From: Bacillota bacterium
Lineage (GTDB): Bacteria > Bacillota > Clostridia > Clostridiales > Clostridiaceae
NCBI GenBank assembly: GCA_023399035.1
Contig: JAEWQX010000065.1
Location: 1 to 31,755 of the forward strand
Direction: 5' to 3'
DNA length: 31,755 bases
Under the pieces are notes generated by a model. The model had not been told where the DNA came from and did not search any database. It saw only the letters and a program-made list of their open reading frames with translations. Shown piece after piece: positions 8,871 through 17,440 of this stretch; the first letter of the stretch is position 1; each line of letters opens with the position of its first letter. The position numbers and the translations under genes were made by a program.

Positions 8871-9494
8871 TTATCTTTTTACAACCATATACATTAAAGC
8901 ATTTACTATGGCTGCTGCAACAGTACTTCCACCTTTTCTTCCTTTAACTCTTATATAAGGTATGTTTAGTTCATCCATATTTTCCTTGCTTTCAGCAGCT
9001 CCTACAAATCCTACTGGTACTGCTATTATAAGCTTAGGATTTGCTTTTCCTTCTTTTATTAACTCCTTTAACCTAAACAATGCAGTTGGCGCATTTCCAA
9101 AAACAAAAATATCTACATTATCTGCACACGCTTTTTCAACTGCTGCCATGCTTCTTGTTATATTCTTTTCCTTTGCTTCTGCATGAACTTCTGGTTCATT
9201 TACATAGCATATAACTTTGCTGTTTGTTTTAGCAAGAGCCATCTTGTTTATTCCATTAAGAGCCATGTTTGTATCTGTATATATTGTAGCTCCTTCTGTA
9301 AAGAGCTTTTTTCCTGTTTCTATTGCATCTCTGCTTATTTCAACTAAATCCTTATACTCAAAGTCTGCTGTAGTATGAATTGCTCTCTTTACTATCAGCA
9401 GTTCCTCATCTGTAAAAGAATGTGCTCCCATTTCCTCACCTATTATTTCAAAGCTCTTTTCTTCTATTCCCATAGGACTTTTTAAATAATTCAT
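8871..9494 (-). CDS. cbiC: Cobalt-precorrin-8 methylmutase CbiC
   Basis: Moves the methyl group from C11 to C12, giving cobyrinate. 207 residues, the family's usual size. The catalytic histidine is His40 in KRAIHTTADFEY, aligning with the active-site His of CobH/CbiC. The C-terminal GRKGGSTVAAAIVNAL (about residues 185-200) and the PVGFVGAAESKE stretch (about 160-171) are conserved. A GAGGGAAG lies upstream of the ATG. It is separated from cbiA by about 30 bp and from cbiD by a spacer carrying a repeat. Confidence 0.95.
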   Translation of the reverse strand: MNYLKSPMGIEEKSFEIIGEEMGAHSFTDEELLIVKRAIHTTADFEYKDLVEISRDAIETGKKLFTEGATIYTDTNMALNGINKMALAKTNSKVICYVNEPEVHAEAKEKNITRSMAAVEKACADNVDIFVFGNAPTALFRLKELIKEGKANPKLIIAVPVGFVGAAESKENMDELNIPYIRVKGRKGGSTVAAAIVNALMYMVVKR

Positions 9495-9527
9495 ATTGTC
9501 ACATCTTCCCTCTAATTTACATAATTG

Positions 9528-10865
9528 TTATATCATATTATATCCTGTAACATACTTAAAGAAATCAATATTTCCAAGGAAATTAATATGGGCATATCCC
9601 GCCAATGTATTCTTTTTAACATATCCGCAGTTCCACTTTATAATCTCTCCATCGTACTGCTCTTTTTTAACACTATAAATACTTTTTTCATTAAGTTCTA
9701 CATCTGATTTATGAAATTCATGAGCATTTATTTTTATTTTTTGTTTTGAATATTCTTCATCCAAAGTTATGCTGCAGTATCCAAAACGCTGAAGTCTTTT
9801 AGTCATAAAGCTTTTTCCACTGAAAAATCCAGTCATCCTGCTTCCTTCTATTTCATCTGTAAGGTACATAAGTCCTCCACATTCAGCATAGCATCTTAGC
9901 CCATCGTCTAACGCTTTATTTATACTGTTCCTCATAGTTTCATTGCTTTCAAGTTCTTCTTTAAAGACTTCAGGATATCCTCCACCTATGTATAAGAAAT
10001 CCAGATTTTCAGGAAGTACCTTATCTTTAATAGGGCTGAAATAGATAATATCGCCAATTTCTTTGAGGAGTTCAATATTATCATTATAATAAAAGCTGAA
10101 TGCCTTATCTTTAGCTACTCCTATTCTTAGTTTTTTATTTTCTAAATTCCGTTCAATTAACTGAGAATACTTATTATTATCATCATTATCTTTAAGTTCT
10201 TTCATTGAATTTAGAATTTCATCTACATTAACATATTCCTCAATCATTTTACCACAAATATCCAACTTCTTTTGAAGATTTAAAACTTCCATACTCTGTA
10301 TGAGTCCAAGATGCCTGCTGCTTAAGCTTATTTCTTCATTTTTAGGAATATATCCAAAAACTTTTATGTTGCAGTTTTTTTCAATTGAATATTTTAATAA
10401 TTTATAATATTTCTCACTTATTGAGTTAAGAACAATACCTGCAATATTAGCATTTCTATATTCTTTAAGTCCTTTTATCACAGCACATATTGTTGAACTC
10501 TGGCCTTTAGGTGATAAAACGAGAATAATAGGCATATTATCTAAAATCCTTGAAATATCATATGTTGAAGCTTTTTCGCCGGCTCCAATTCCATCATATA
10601 ATCCCATTACTCCTTCAATGATTCCTACATCACCAATACCTCTATTATAGCTATATTTCACACCATCTTCGCCCATTAGATGAACATCGAGATTTCTTGA
10701 TGATGTACCTGTAGCTTCTTCATGAAAGGCTGGATCAATATAATCCGGTCCTACCTTATATCCCTGAACATTAAGTCCTCTATTTTTTAGTGCTTTCATA
10801 AGCCCAAGTGTAAAGGTAGTCTTGCCTCCTCCGCTGGAATCAGATGCTATAATTATTGACTTCAC
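9528..10865 (-). CDS. cbiA: Cobyrinate a,c-diamide synthase CbiA
   Basis: Glutamine- and ATP-dependent amidotransferase for the a and c carboxylates of cobyrinate. 445 residues in two domains. The N-terminal ATPase has the P-loop-like SDSSGGGKTTF (residues 8-18), GYKVGPDYIDP (35-45) and EGVMGLYDG (84-92). The C-terminal class I glutaminase-like domain has GGGYPE (294-299) and nucleophile Cys329 in YAECGGLMYL. GTG at 10865 is the start, with AAAGGTGG about eight bases upstream. Hydrogenobyrinate-type CobB is the aerobic counterpart; the anaerobic setting decides for CbiA. Confidence 0.95.
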   Translation of the reverse strand: MKSIIIASDSSGGGKTTFTLGLMKALKNRGLNVQGYKVGPDYIDPAFHEEATGTSSRNLDVHLMGEDGVKYSYNRGIGDVGIIEGVMGLYDGIGAGEKASTYDISRILDNMPIILVLSPKGQSSTICAVIKGLKEYRNANIAGIVLNSISEKYYKLLKYSIEKNCNIKVFGYIPKNEEISLSSRHLGLIQSMEVLNLQKKLDICGKMIEEYVNVDEILNSMKELKDNDDNNKYSQLIERNLENKKLRIGVAKDKAFSFYYNDNIELLKEIGDIIYFSPIKDKVLPENLDFLYIGGGYPEVFKEELESNETMRNSINKALDDGLRCYAECGGLMYLTDEIEGSRMTGFFSGKSFMTKRLQRFGYCSITLDEEYSKQKIKINAHEFHKSDVELNEKSIYSVKKEQYDGEIIKWNCGYVKKNTLAGYAHINFLGNIDFFKYVTGYNMI

Positions 10866-10900
10866 TTAAACACCCACCTTTCTCAGTTTAAAATTGGAAA

Positions 10901-10945
10901 TTATAAATTTAAAAATATATAACCATATTAATTTTAAATTTATAA
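10901..10945. repeat. Perfect 14-bp A/T inverted repeat in the cbiK-cbiA spacer
   Basis: TTATAAATTTAAAA (10901-10914) and TTTTAAATTTATAA (10932-10945) are exact complements around a 17-base loop. There is no G/C pair in the stem, so it is weak as RNA. It is one of several inverted repeats between the cobalamin genes. Confidence 0.5.
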
Positions 10946-10988
10946 CATTGCTCTAAATAAACTCTCAACTAAGTTAATAATATAATGA

Positions 10989-11819
10989 TTATTTCTTTCT
11001 TAATTTTTTTGTTTTTCCTAAATTATCGTATTTTCCTTCAATAGTGTCATGTATCCTATTTATATATAAATCATCAAATTTATCTACTTCACCTAAACCA
11101 TGAAGATGAAGACTTACTTCTATTCCTTCTCTTTGTAATATACTTTTTAATGAATCATCTTCGTCAGAAGCCATATCTCTCTTTGCATGATCTCCTGCTA
11201 CTAGTAAAAGAGGAACTAATTTAGTTTTCTTTACCCCTCTTTTTTTCATTCTTCTTAAAGCACTTTCTATACTAGGGTATCCCTCTACTGTTGCAACAAA
11301 TACATTTTCATACCCTTCATCTTCTAATACTGTCTGAAGCATTCCATAAACTGCATTGGATGCATGAGCTGTTCCATGTCCGAATAATACAACGCTTTCT
11401 TCATTTTCAAGTACTTCTTTTATACTCTCTATAAATAAAGTATAATCCTGTGGAACTTCTTCTATTCCCTGGTAGAAAAATATCGGACGGCCAACCTTTA
11501 TAGTCTTAAAGTCATCATGATGTCTTTCAGCTATCCCTTTTATATAATCAAATTCTTCCCCTGGAATTATGTGAAGAGGCTGTATTATAACTTCTTCATA
11601 TCCATAAGCCTTAAGCTTCTCTAATGATTCTTCAGGCTTTAATATATTTAATCCATCTCTTTCTCTAAGCTTTTTAATTATCATATGAGCTGTAAATGCT
11701 CTGAATACATCATATTCCTTAAATTCTTCTCTTACCTTTTCCTCAATCTTTTCAATTGAATTCTTCAATGCATCTAAATGACTTGTTCCAAAACTTACAA
11801 CTAATATCGCCTTTTTCAT
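10989..11819 (-). CDS. cbiK: Sirohydrochlorin cobaltochelatase CbiK
   Basis: Inserts Co2+ into sirohydrochlorin (or its factor II form), committing it to cobalamin. 276 residues, the long homodimer-type class II chelatase rather than the short CbiX. Metal/catalytic histidines are His148 in VVLFGHGTAHAS and His211 in LVAGDHAKRDM, at the positions expected from Salmonella CbiK (145 and 207). There is no signal peptide, so it is cytoplasmic. GAGGAG is placed close to the ATG. It is the first gene after the cobalamin riboswitch and terminator. Confidence 0.95.
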   Translation of the reverse strand: MKKAILVVSFGTSHLDALKNSIEKIEEKVREEFKEYDVFRAFTAHMIIKKLRERDGLNILKPEESLEKLKAYGYEEVIIQPLHIIPGEEFDYIKGIAERHHDDFKTIKVGRPIFFYQGIEEVPQDYTLFIESIKEVLENEESVVLFGHGTAHASNAVYGMLQTVLEDEGYENVFVATVEGYPSIESALRRMKKRGVKKTKLVPLLLVAGDHAKRDMASDEDDSLKSILQREGIEVSLHLHGLGEVDKFDDLYINRIHDTIEGKYDNLGKTKKLRKK

Positions 11820-11843
11820 TATTTCTCCTCAACTTTCATCTAT

Positions 11844-11875
11844 AAAAAAATCCTTTTACCATCTGATAAAAGGAA
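11844..11875 (-). terminator. Intrinsic terminator in the cbiK leader (riboswitch expression platform)
   Basis: On the minus strand TCCTTTTA, loop of 8, TAAAAGGA, then seven T. It lies after the cobalamin aptamer and about 25 bases before the cbiK start. This position fits a transcriptional riboswitch in which bound cobalamin favours this hairpin and stops the operon. Confidence 0.85.
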
Positions 11876-11947
11876 GATATAACAAACTAGAGAATAAACA
11901 ATATTTATAATATTGAGTTAAATACTTATTTTATAATTCTTATTCAA

Positions 11948-12170
11948 TCTACTCTGCCATCTGCCTTCCCTCCGAAGGTAATAGTCATAAATAATTACAG
12001 GCAGGTCTCCTGACTCTGGTATCATCCTTAACACTCATCCTTCCCAAGATATAAAATCCCAGTGGATATCTTGAGGTAGTCCTCCATTACAGTAGCGGGG
12101 GCTGTAGCAGATTTTAACTGCTTTCCCTTTTAATTTAATCAGAACTATTCCAATTAAAACCCATAATTAT
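11948..12170 (-). promoter_or_regulatory. Cobalamin riboswitch (AdoCbl-type aptamer)
   Basis: Reading the minus strand, the leader has the B12-box hallmarks: an AAAGGGAA segment (about 12126-12119), GCCCCCGCTACTGTAA (about 12103-12088) and CAGGAGACCTGCC (about 12011-11999), with the expected variable arm between them. It is upstream of cbiK and reads into the whole cbi operon. The ends are approximate because the P1 stem is A/T rich. By established knowledge it senses cobalamin and represses when bound; the terminator at 11844-11875 supplies the off state. Confidence 0.95.
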
Positions 12171-12218
12171 ATTTTTTATTGTTACTAAATTATAGACTAC
12201 TATCTTATTTTATTCAAC

Positions 12219-12260
12219 AAAAAAAGATTTATATAAAAAATATCTATACAAATCTTTTTT
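12219..12260 (-). terminator. Terminator downstream of the antiporter gene
   Basis: AAAAAGATTTATATA (12221-12235) pairs with TATA-C-AAATCTTTTTT (12246-12260), with T-runs on both strands. It follows the antiporter stop codon and separates that gene from the cobalamin riboswitch. The operon promoter should lie between it and the aptamer, but I cannot assign -35/-10 boxes with confidence. Confidence 0.7.
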
Positions 12261-12289
12261 CATTTTTAAAATTTAATATCTTTTCATAT

Positions 12290-13873
12290 TTAATTATACA
12301 GTACAACAACATCATCTTCCAAGATAACTGTATTTCCACGTGGAATTATATTTTCTTGACCTCTTTTTATAAGAGTTATTAATATATCATCTGGAAGATT
12401 AATATCCTCTATTGCTTTATTACACCATTTATTAAATTTATCTATTTTTATTTCCCTAAGATTAATATCATCCTGAAAATTATATTCTGGTATGCTGAGT
12501 ATTATACTATCATTTGCTTTAATTACAGTATTTCCTCTAGGAACTATATTTTCTCCATTCCTTTTGATTATAAGGGCAAGAGAATCACTTGGAATTGCTG
12601 CATCAGCAACTGTTTTATTCTCCCAGCTATGTCCTTCTGGTATAAATACTCTCATTAAAGTTATTGGCGATTTTTCCTGATAATCATTAAATGTCTTTCT
12701 AACATCATTTTCTTCATCTATCATATCTAATTTTTTCGCAATCTTTGGAAGCAGAGAACCTTGAAATGCAACTGATAATAATGAAATCATAAAGACAATA
12801 TGATATAAATCACATTGAATATGTGCACCGCTTGCAATTGCCATTATTGAAAATACTATTGAAGCTGCTCCCCTTAACCCCGACCATGATATAAGCATAC
12901 ATTGTTTTATGGATGACTTAAAAGGTAATAAGATTGAAAATATAGCTAAAGGCCTTCCTATGAATGTTAAGAATAGTGCTATAAATATGGCTGGTACAAT
13001 GCTATATATCATCATATGTGGAAAAGATAAAAGACCAAGTAAAAAGAATATTAATATCTGAGCCAGACCTGTCACACCATCAAAGAAATGAACTAATATT
13101 ATCTTATTGTTAATTTTACTATTTCCCAAAATAATCCCTGTAATATACACACTTAAGTATCCATTTCCACCAAAATAACTACTTAAAGAATAAGAAATTA
13201 AAATTAAAGCTGTTATAAAGATTGTTTCCAATCCATCACTTACGATTTTTAATTTTCTTAATGACAAAATTCCAATTAAAGTTACAAATAAACCAATGGC
13301 AATACCAAAAAAGATTTGAGAAAAAAGCATATAAAAACTGCCTGATATACCGCTTGTCCCACTCATGAATCCCAGGGTGATCATTGTCAGCATAAATGCC
13401 ATTGGATCATTGCTTCCACTTTCAAGTTCCAGCATAGGAGCTGTGCCATCCTTCAAACTCAAATTTTTAGACCTTAATATTGAAAATACAGATGCAGCAT
13501 CTGTTGAACTTATTACAGAACCAATAAGAAAACTGTCCAACATTGGAAAGTTTAAAATATAGTAACAGAAAACTCCTGTTATAAAAGCTGTAACTATGAC
13601 ACCTACACTGGAAAGTAAAACTGACTTTACAGCAACAGTCTTTGCAGTATCCCACTTAGTACCAAAGCCCCCATAAAACATTATAAATATTAATGCAATA
13701 GTGCATATTTCGTTTGTTACATAATAATTATCAAATGATATCTTAAACAACCCATCACTGCCAAAAAGCATCCCCAATGCCATAAAAAACAATAATGCAG
13801 GAATTCCAATTTTATTTGAAAACCGGTTTGCTATTACACATGATAAAAGAACACAAGCACACAAAAAAATCAT
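12290..13873 (-). CDS. CPA1 (NhaP/CvrA-type) K+ or Na+/H+ antiporter with RCK-C-like tail
   Basis: Membrane cation/proton antiporter. About 527 residues: roughly 390 residues of hydrophobic helices with the family motif LESGSNDPMAFMLT, including the Asn-Asp pair of the ion site, then a cytoplasmic tail. The tail holds two similar blocks, one with RNGENIVPRGNTVIKANDSI and one ending the protein with RGQENIIPRGNTVILEDDVV, typical of TrkA-C/RCK-C domains that gate by ligand binding. A reading from 13936 is open, but AAGGGG upstream of the ATG at 13873 and the immediate membrane helix favour the shorter start. K+/H+ exchange of the CvrA/NhaP2 type is the likeliest activity; the ion is not certain. 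Confidence 0.9.
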   Translation of the reverse strand: MIFLCACVLLSCVIANRFSNKIGIPALLFFMALGMLFGSDGLFKISFDNYYVTNEICTIALIFIMFYGGFGTKWDTAKTVAVKSVLLSSVGVIVTAFITGVFCYYILNFPMLDSFLIGSVISSTDAASVFSILRSKNLSLKDGTAPMLELESGSNDPMAFMLTMITLGFMSGTSGISGSFYMLFSQIFFGIAIGLFVTLIGILSLRKLKIVSDGLETIFITALILISYSLSSYFGGNGYLSVYITGIILGNSKINNKIILVHFFDGVTGLAQILIFFLLGLLSFPHMMIYSIVPAIFIALFLTFIGRPLAIFSILLPFKSSIKQCMLISWSGLRGAASIVFSIMAIASGAHIQCDLYHIVFMISLLSVAFQGSLLPKIAKKLDMIDEENDVRKTFNDYQEKSPITLMRVFIPEGHSWENKTVADAAIPSDSLALIIKRNGENIVPRGNTVIKANDSIILSIPEYNFQDDINLREIKIDKFNKWCNKAIEDINLPDDILITLIKRGQENIIPRGNTVILEDDVVVLYN

Positions 13874-14057
13874 ATATATTTCCCCTTTTCTTATCAACTT
13901 ATTACTTTTTACTATTTTATATGGAATATTAACCACTAAAATATTTGTTCACATTTTAAATGGTGTAATATTACTTATATAATTTAACTTTTCATAGGTT
14001 AAATCTATCTGTAAAATTTAAAACTATGTTATCATATACTTTATATTTATGCTAAAC

Positions 14058-14094
14058 CCAAAAAGAGTACTACTTTTTATTGTAATACTCTTCT
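14058..14094 (-). terminator. Terminator of punA
   Basis: Stem AAGAGTACTAC (14063-14073)/GTAATACTCTT (14082-14092) with one wobble in the minus-strand RNA, followed by a T-run on that strand. It lies immediately after the punA stop. Confidence 0.8.
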
Positions 14095-14111
14095 TTGAGA
14101 ATATATTTAAT

Positions 14112-14933
14112 TTACATTTCTTTTATAATTTCAGAAACCCATTCACAAAGATTTGCTGATGCTCTGTTAGCAACCTCTACGACATTTGCATGAGAATGCT
14201 TGCACTTTTGTATTCCTGTTGCCATATTTGTAATACATGCTATTCCAAGGACATCCATACCTAGATAGTTTCCTACTATAGTTTCAGGAACTGTAGACAT
14301 ACCTATTGCATCTGCTCCCATTCTTCCATAAGCTCTTATTTCAGCTGCTGTTTCATAATATGGTCCTGTAAAGTGGGCATATACACCTTCCTTATACTTT
14401 AAGCCCTCTTTATCTCCTACAGTTTTAGCTAAATCAATTAAGTAATTTTTATATGGTTCTGACATATCTGGAAATCTTGGTCCGAACCTTTCATCATTAG
14501 AACCTATTAATGGATTATTCGCAGTAAGATTTATGAAGTCATTGATTATCATTAAATCTCCCGGTTCAAAATCAGTATTGATTCCACCACATGCATTTGT
14601 TATTATTACTTTCTCTATTCCAAGCATCTTCATAACAAATATAGGATAAGTAACTTCTTTCATTGTATATCCTTCATAATAATGGAATCTTCCCTGCATT
14701 GCAAGAACTGTCTTGTCACCTATAGTTCCAAGAAGAAGACTTCCCTTATGTCCTTCTACACTTACTACAGGAAAATTAGGTATTTCACTATATGGTATTT
14801 CTTCTTTATTTTCAAACTTATCTACAAGAGCTCCAAGACCACTTCCAAGAACTATTCCAATTTCAGGTTTCCTTGTGAATCTGCCTTTTAAATATTCAAC
14901 TGATTCCTGAACTTTTTCGTATAAATTTTCCAT
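14112..14933 (-). CDS. punA: Purine-nucleoside phosphorylase, trimeric class (PunA)
   Basis: Phosphorolyses inosine and guanosine to base plus ribose-1-phosphate in the cytoplasm. 273 residues, normal for the low-molecular-mass trimeric PNP/MTAP family. Seen: phosphate loop VLGSGLGALVDKF (about 29-41), SVEGHKGSLLLG (about 58-69), MQGRFHYYEGY (about 79-89, with the phosphate-binding Arg and active-site His), ITNACGGIN (about 112-120) and GMSTVPETIVG (about 212-222). AAAGGATG precedes the ATG. The hexameric purine phosphorylase deoD is dead in this window (20634-20994), so this enzyme probably carries purine phosphorolysis, unless another deoD exists elsewhere. Confidence 0.95.
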   Translation of the reverse strand: MENLYEKVQESVEYLKGRFTRKPEIGIVLGSGLGALVDKFENKEEIPYSEIPNFPVVSVEGHKGSLLLGTIGDKTVLAMQGRFHYYEGYTMKEVTYPIFVMKMLGIEKVIITNACGGINTDFEPGDLMIINDFINLTANNPLIGSNDERFGPRFPDMSEPYKNYLIDLAKTVGDKEGLKYKEGVYAHFTGPYYETAAEIRAYGRMGADAIGMSTVPETIVGNYLGMDVLGIACITNMATGIQKCKHSHANVVEVANRASANLCEWVSEIIKEM

Positions 14934-15054
14934 GATATCATCCTTTCGTCATATGCAAAAACTATTAATAGCCCTAATGATATTATAACAAATTTATCAT
15001 AATCTTTCCTTAAAATTTCTTAATTTAAGTATTTATTGATTTAATTATTTATTC

Positions 15055-15882
15055 TTATCTTATTAACAAACATCCTTCATTAAATTCATTGAGATCTCCA
15101 TTAAAATTCCCAATATACTCTCCAATATGTTTATCTGTAGAGTACTGATGTCCTACAATTTCTTTGAAACTATTATTTCCAACACCATTCCATGGCTTTC
15201 CATTATAATTTGCCTCCCATAATGGCATTTCATAAATTTCTGAATCTAAATTACCTAAATAATTATTTATAAAGCTTGTATAAGAATAAAGGCCAAGCCT
15301 TAAAGATGATAATTTATTAAATTCATATTTAAATCTTTTTATATAATCTTCAAGTCCATCAAAACTAACTTCAACATCAAGCATAGGAATAAGATCCCAA
15401 TCATATTTTGATATCATTTTATAAAAATTCTCTGCCTGTTCTTCCGGACTGCTTGTATTCACTAGATAATGATATACTCCTACTTTCATTCCAAGATCTT
15501 TACACTGATTATAATATGTATCCATATATGAATCTCTAAATGTTGCTCCTTCTGTTGCTTTCATATAGACATATCTGCCGCCTGCCTGAGATACAGAAGC
15601 TAAATCTACCTGTCCGTCATTATTAGAAATATTAATTCCTTTAACCTTATTGTTTACATCAATTGCTTGGACAGTTTTCTCTGTAATCATTGAATTTATC
15701 AAGACTATGCCAATAATGATTAAACCAGCTATGAAAGCACTTATACAGTAAAAATACTTGAGTGCACCATCAGGAATTGTTATATTAAACTTACCTGCTA
15801 TCTTTTTATTTTTAGTCAGTATAAGCGGTAATGAGCACAATGCTGCAAAAAATATCATTGTTATAATTATGAGCCAATACAT
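15055..15882 (-). CDS. Membrane-anchored GH25 (lysozyme-like) protein
   Basis: 275 residues. Two hydrophobic segments (about 2-22 and 43-64) anchor the protein, followed by a GH25 domain from residue 81 to the end. Acidic residues of the family are present in IPMLDVEVS (Asp169 and Glu171, the D-x-E pair), and the domain has the MKATEG and VGVYHYL blocks. However, the opening family motif G-I-D-V-S reads GINIS here, so the conserved Asp is Asn84. GH25 enzymes cleave peptidoglycan N-acetylmuramoyl bonds; activity may be reduced or changed. With the domain after the second helix it should lie outside the membrane. It sits between punA and deoB with its own ribosome binding site and no obvious metabolic link to them. 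Confidence 0.85.
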   Translation of the reverse strand: MYWLIIITMIFFAALCSLPLILTKNKKIAGKFNITIPDGALKYFYCISAFIAGLIIIGIVLINSMITEKTVQAIDVNNKVKGINISNNDGQVDLASVSQAGGRYVYMKATEGATFRDSYMDTYYNQCKDLGMKVGVYHYLVNTSSPEEQAENFYKMISKYDWDLIPMLDVEVSFDGLEDYIKRFKYEFNKLSSLRLGLYSYTSFINNYLGNLDSEIYEMPLWEANYNGKPWNGVGNNSFKEIVGHQYSTDKHIGEYIGNFNGDLNEFNEGCLLIR

Positions 15883-15965
15883 TTCCTCTCCCCCTCTAAC
15901 TCACATATTATTTTATCACAGATACTTGTCAACTTTAAGTCAACGTATATAAAAGCATTATTTAT

Positions 15966-16003
15966 ATAAAAAATCAGCTTAGTACTTAAAACTAAGCTGA
16001 TTT
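15966..16003 (-). terminator. Terminator downstream of deoB
   Basis: Perfect 13-bp stem AAATCAGCTTAGT (15971-15983)/ACTAAGCTGATTT (15991-16003) with a 7-base loop; on the minus strand it is followed by T-rich sequence. It isolates deoB from the GH25 gene. Confidence 0.88.
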
Positions 16004-16064
16004 CAATTCTACATTATATAGTTTTATGTTTTCTAACTATACTTAAATAATTAAGCTTTATTAA

Positions 16065-17255
16065 TTATTGTAATTTATCTAAAATAGAAGTTCCAATTGT
16101 GTTTTCAGGCATCTTAACTTCAAAGTTATCTGCAATTGTTGCTCCAATTGTAGCAAATGTGTCACAAGTATCTAATACTCCATGACCTTTCATAGATGGA
16201 GAATATGCTAAAAATGGTACATACTCACGAGTATGGTCACTTCCTATATATGTAGGATCATTTCCGTGGTCAGCAGTTATTATTAATAAGTCATCTTCTT
16301 TAAGATTATCTAAAACTTTTCCTAAATTAACATCGAATTTTTCTAATTCTTCTGCATATCCCTTTGGATTTCTTCTATGTCCCCATAGTGCATCAAAATC
16401 AACTAAGTTTACAAAGCATAATCCCTTAAAGTCTTTTTCCATAACTTCTAATGTCTGTTCCATACCATGAACCGAACTCTTTGATTTAAGAGATTCAGTG
16501 ATTCCTTCACCATCAAATATATCACTGATCTTTCCTATTGAAATGACATCATATTTATTATCCTTTAATACATTAAGTACAGTTGTTCCATATGGCTTTA
16601 ATGCATAGTCATGTCTGTTGCTAGTACGTGTAAATCCATGTTCTTTATCTCCAAGGTATGGTCTTGCAATAACTCTTCCAACTTTCCATTCATCTTTAAG
16701 AGTAAGTTCTCTTGCTATTTCACAGCATCTGTAAAGTTCATCTAAACCAAAAGTTTCTTCATGACCACAGATTTGAAGTACTGAATCTGCTGATGTATAA
16801 ACTATCATGTCACCAGTTTTCATTTGATGATCTGCAAGTTCATCTAATATTTCAGTTCCGCTTGCACTCTTATTTCCTACAATCTTATGTCCAGTTTTTG
16901 CTTCTAATTCATCTAATAATTCCTTAGGGAATCCTGTATCAGTAAAAGTCTGGAATGGCTTCGTTATATGTAATCCCATCATCTCCCAATGACCAGTCAT
17001 CGTATCTTTACCAACACTTGCTTCTTTCATTTTCATTGCATATCCTAGAGGTTTTTCAACTTTTTCTACATGCTTTATAGGATGTAAGTTAGATATACCT
17101 AACTTTTGAAGATTAGGTATGTTTAAGCTTTCAACAGAATCTGCAATATGTCCTAAAGTATCAACATTTACATCTCCATATTCCTTTGCATCATCCATTT
17201 CTCCTACACCTAATGAATCTATTACTATTGTAAAAATTCTATTATATTTTTTCAT
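16065..17255 (-). CDS. deoB: Phosphopentomutase DeoB
   Basis: Mn-dependent alkaline-phosphatase-superfamily enzyme interconverting (deoxy)ribose-1-phosphate and the 5-phosphate, linking nucleoside phosphorolysis to the pentose phosphate pool. About 396 residues, standard for DeoB. Metal-site motifs are VIDSLGVGEMDDA (11-23) and TADHGNDPTYIGSDHTREY near the C-terminus. Thr85 in GKDTMTGHW is the residue that carries the phosphate in the Bacillus cereus enzyme. An upstream in-frame ATG at 17276 overlaps the AAAAGGAGGAG ribosome binding site itself, so the ATG at 17255 is chosen. Confidence 0.97.
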   Translation of the reverse strand: MKKYNRIFTIVIDSLGVGEMDDAKEYGDVNVDTLGHIADSVESLNIPNLQKLGISNLHPIKHVEKVEKPLGYAMKMKEASVGKDTMTGHWEMMGLHITKPFQTFTDTGFPKELLDELEAKTGHKIVGNKSASGTEILDELADHQMKTGDMIVYTSADSVLQICGHEETFGLDELYRCCEIARELTLKDEWKVGRVIARPYLGDKEHGFTRTSNRHDYALKPYGTTVLNVLKDNKYDVISIGKISDIFDGEGITESLKSKSSVHGMEQTLEVMEKDFKGLCFVNLVDFDALWGHRRNPKGYAEELEKFDVNLGKVLDNLKEDDLLIITADHGNDPTYIGSDHTREYVPFLAYSPSMKGHGVLDTCDTFATIGATIADNFEVKMPENTIGTSILDKLQ

Positions 17256-17311
17256 GATTATTCTCCTCCTTTTCATGACAAATCATTAATTTATCATTTA
17301 TATTAATTTTA

Positions 17312-17347
17312 TATGAAATACTTTAGAATATAAAGTACTATTTCATA
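17312..17347. promoter_or_regulatory. Interrupted palindrome in the deoB leader, possible operator
   Basis: TATGAAATA (17312-17320) and TATTTCATA (17339-17347) are exact inverted copies, with CTTTA/TAAAG further in. It lies 57-92 bp before the deoB start, where a promoter/operator would be. It differs from the TTGTATA sites near the GntR gene, so a second regulator is possible. Confidence 0.45.
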
Positions 17348-17392
17348 CATCTGCTTTTATTGTATTATTTTTATGTCTATAAATAATACAAA

Positions 17393-17431
17393 TTAGAACT
17401 TAATATACAATATGTACATTAAGTTCTAATT
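17393..17431 (-). terminator. Hairpin downstream of nupC, probable terminator
   Basis: TTAGAACTTAAT (17393-17404) and ATTAAGTTCTAA (17418-17429) form a perfect 12-bp stem just after the nupC stop. The downstream T-run on the minus strand is short, so termination strength is uncertain. Confidence 0.65.
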
Positions 17432-17440
17432 TTACCAATA

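Noticed and set aside
12290..13936. Antiporter gene as part of the cobalamin operon
   Set aside because: A terminator follows its stop and the riboswitch lies beyond it, so it is a separate unit despite having the same direction.
14682..14910. Open frames on the plus strand within punA
   Set aside because: They lie fully inside punA on the other strand, have no ribosome binding site and no recognisable domains; antisense shadows of a strong gene.
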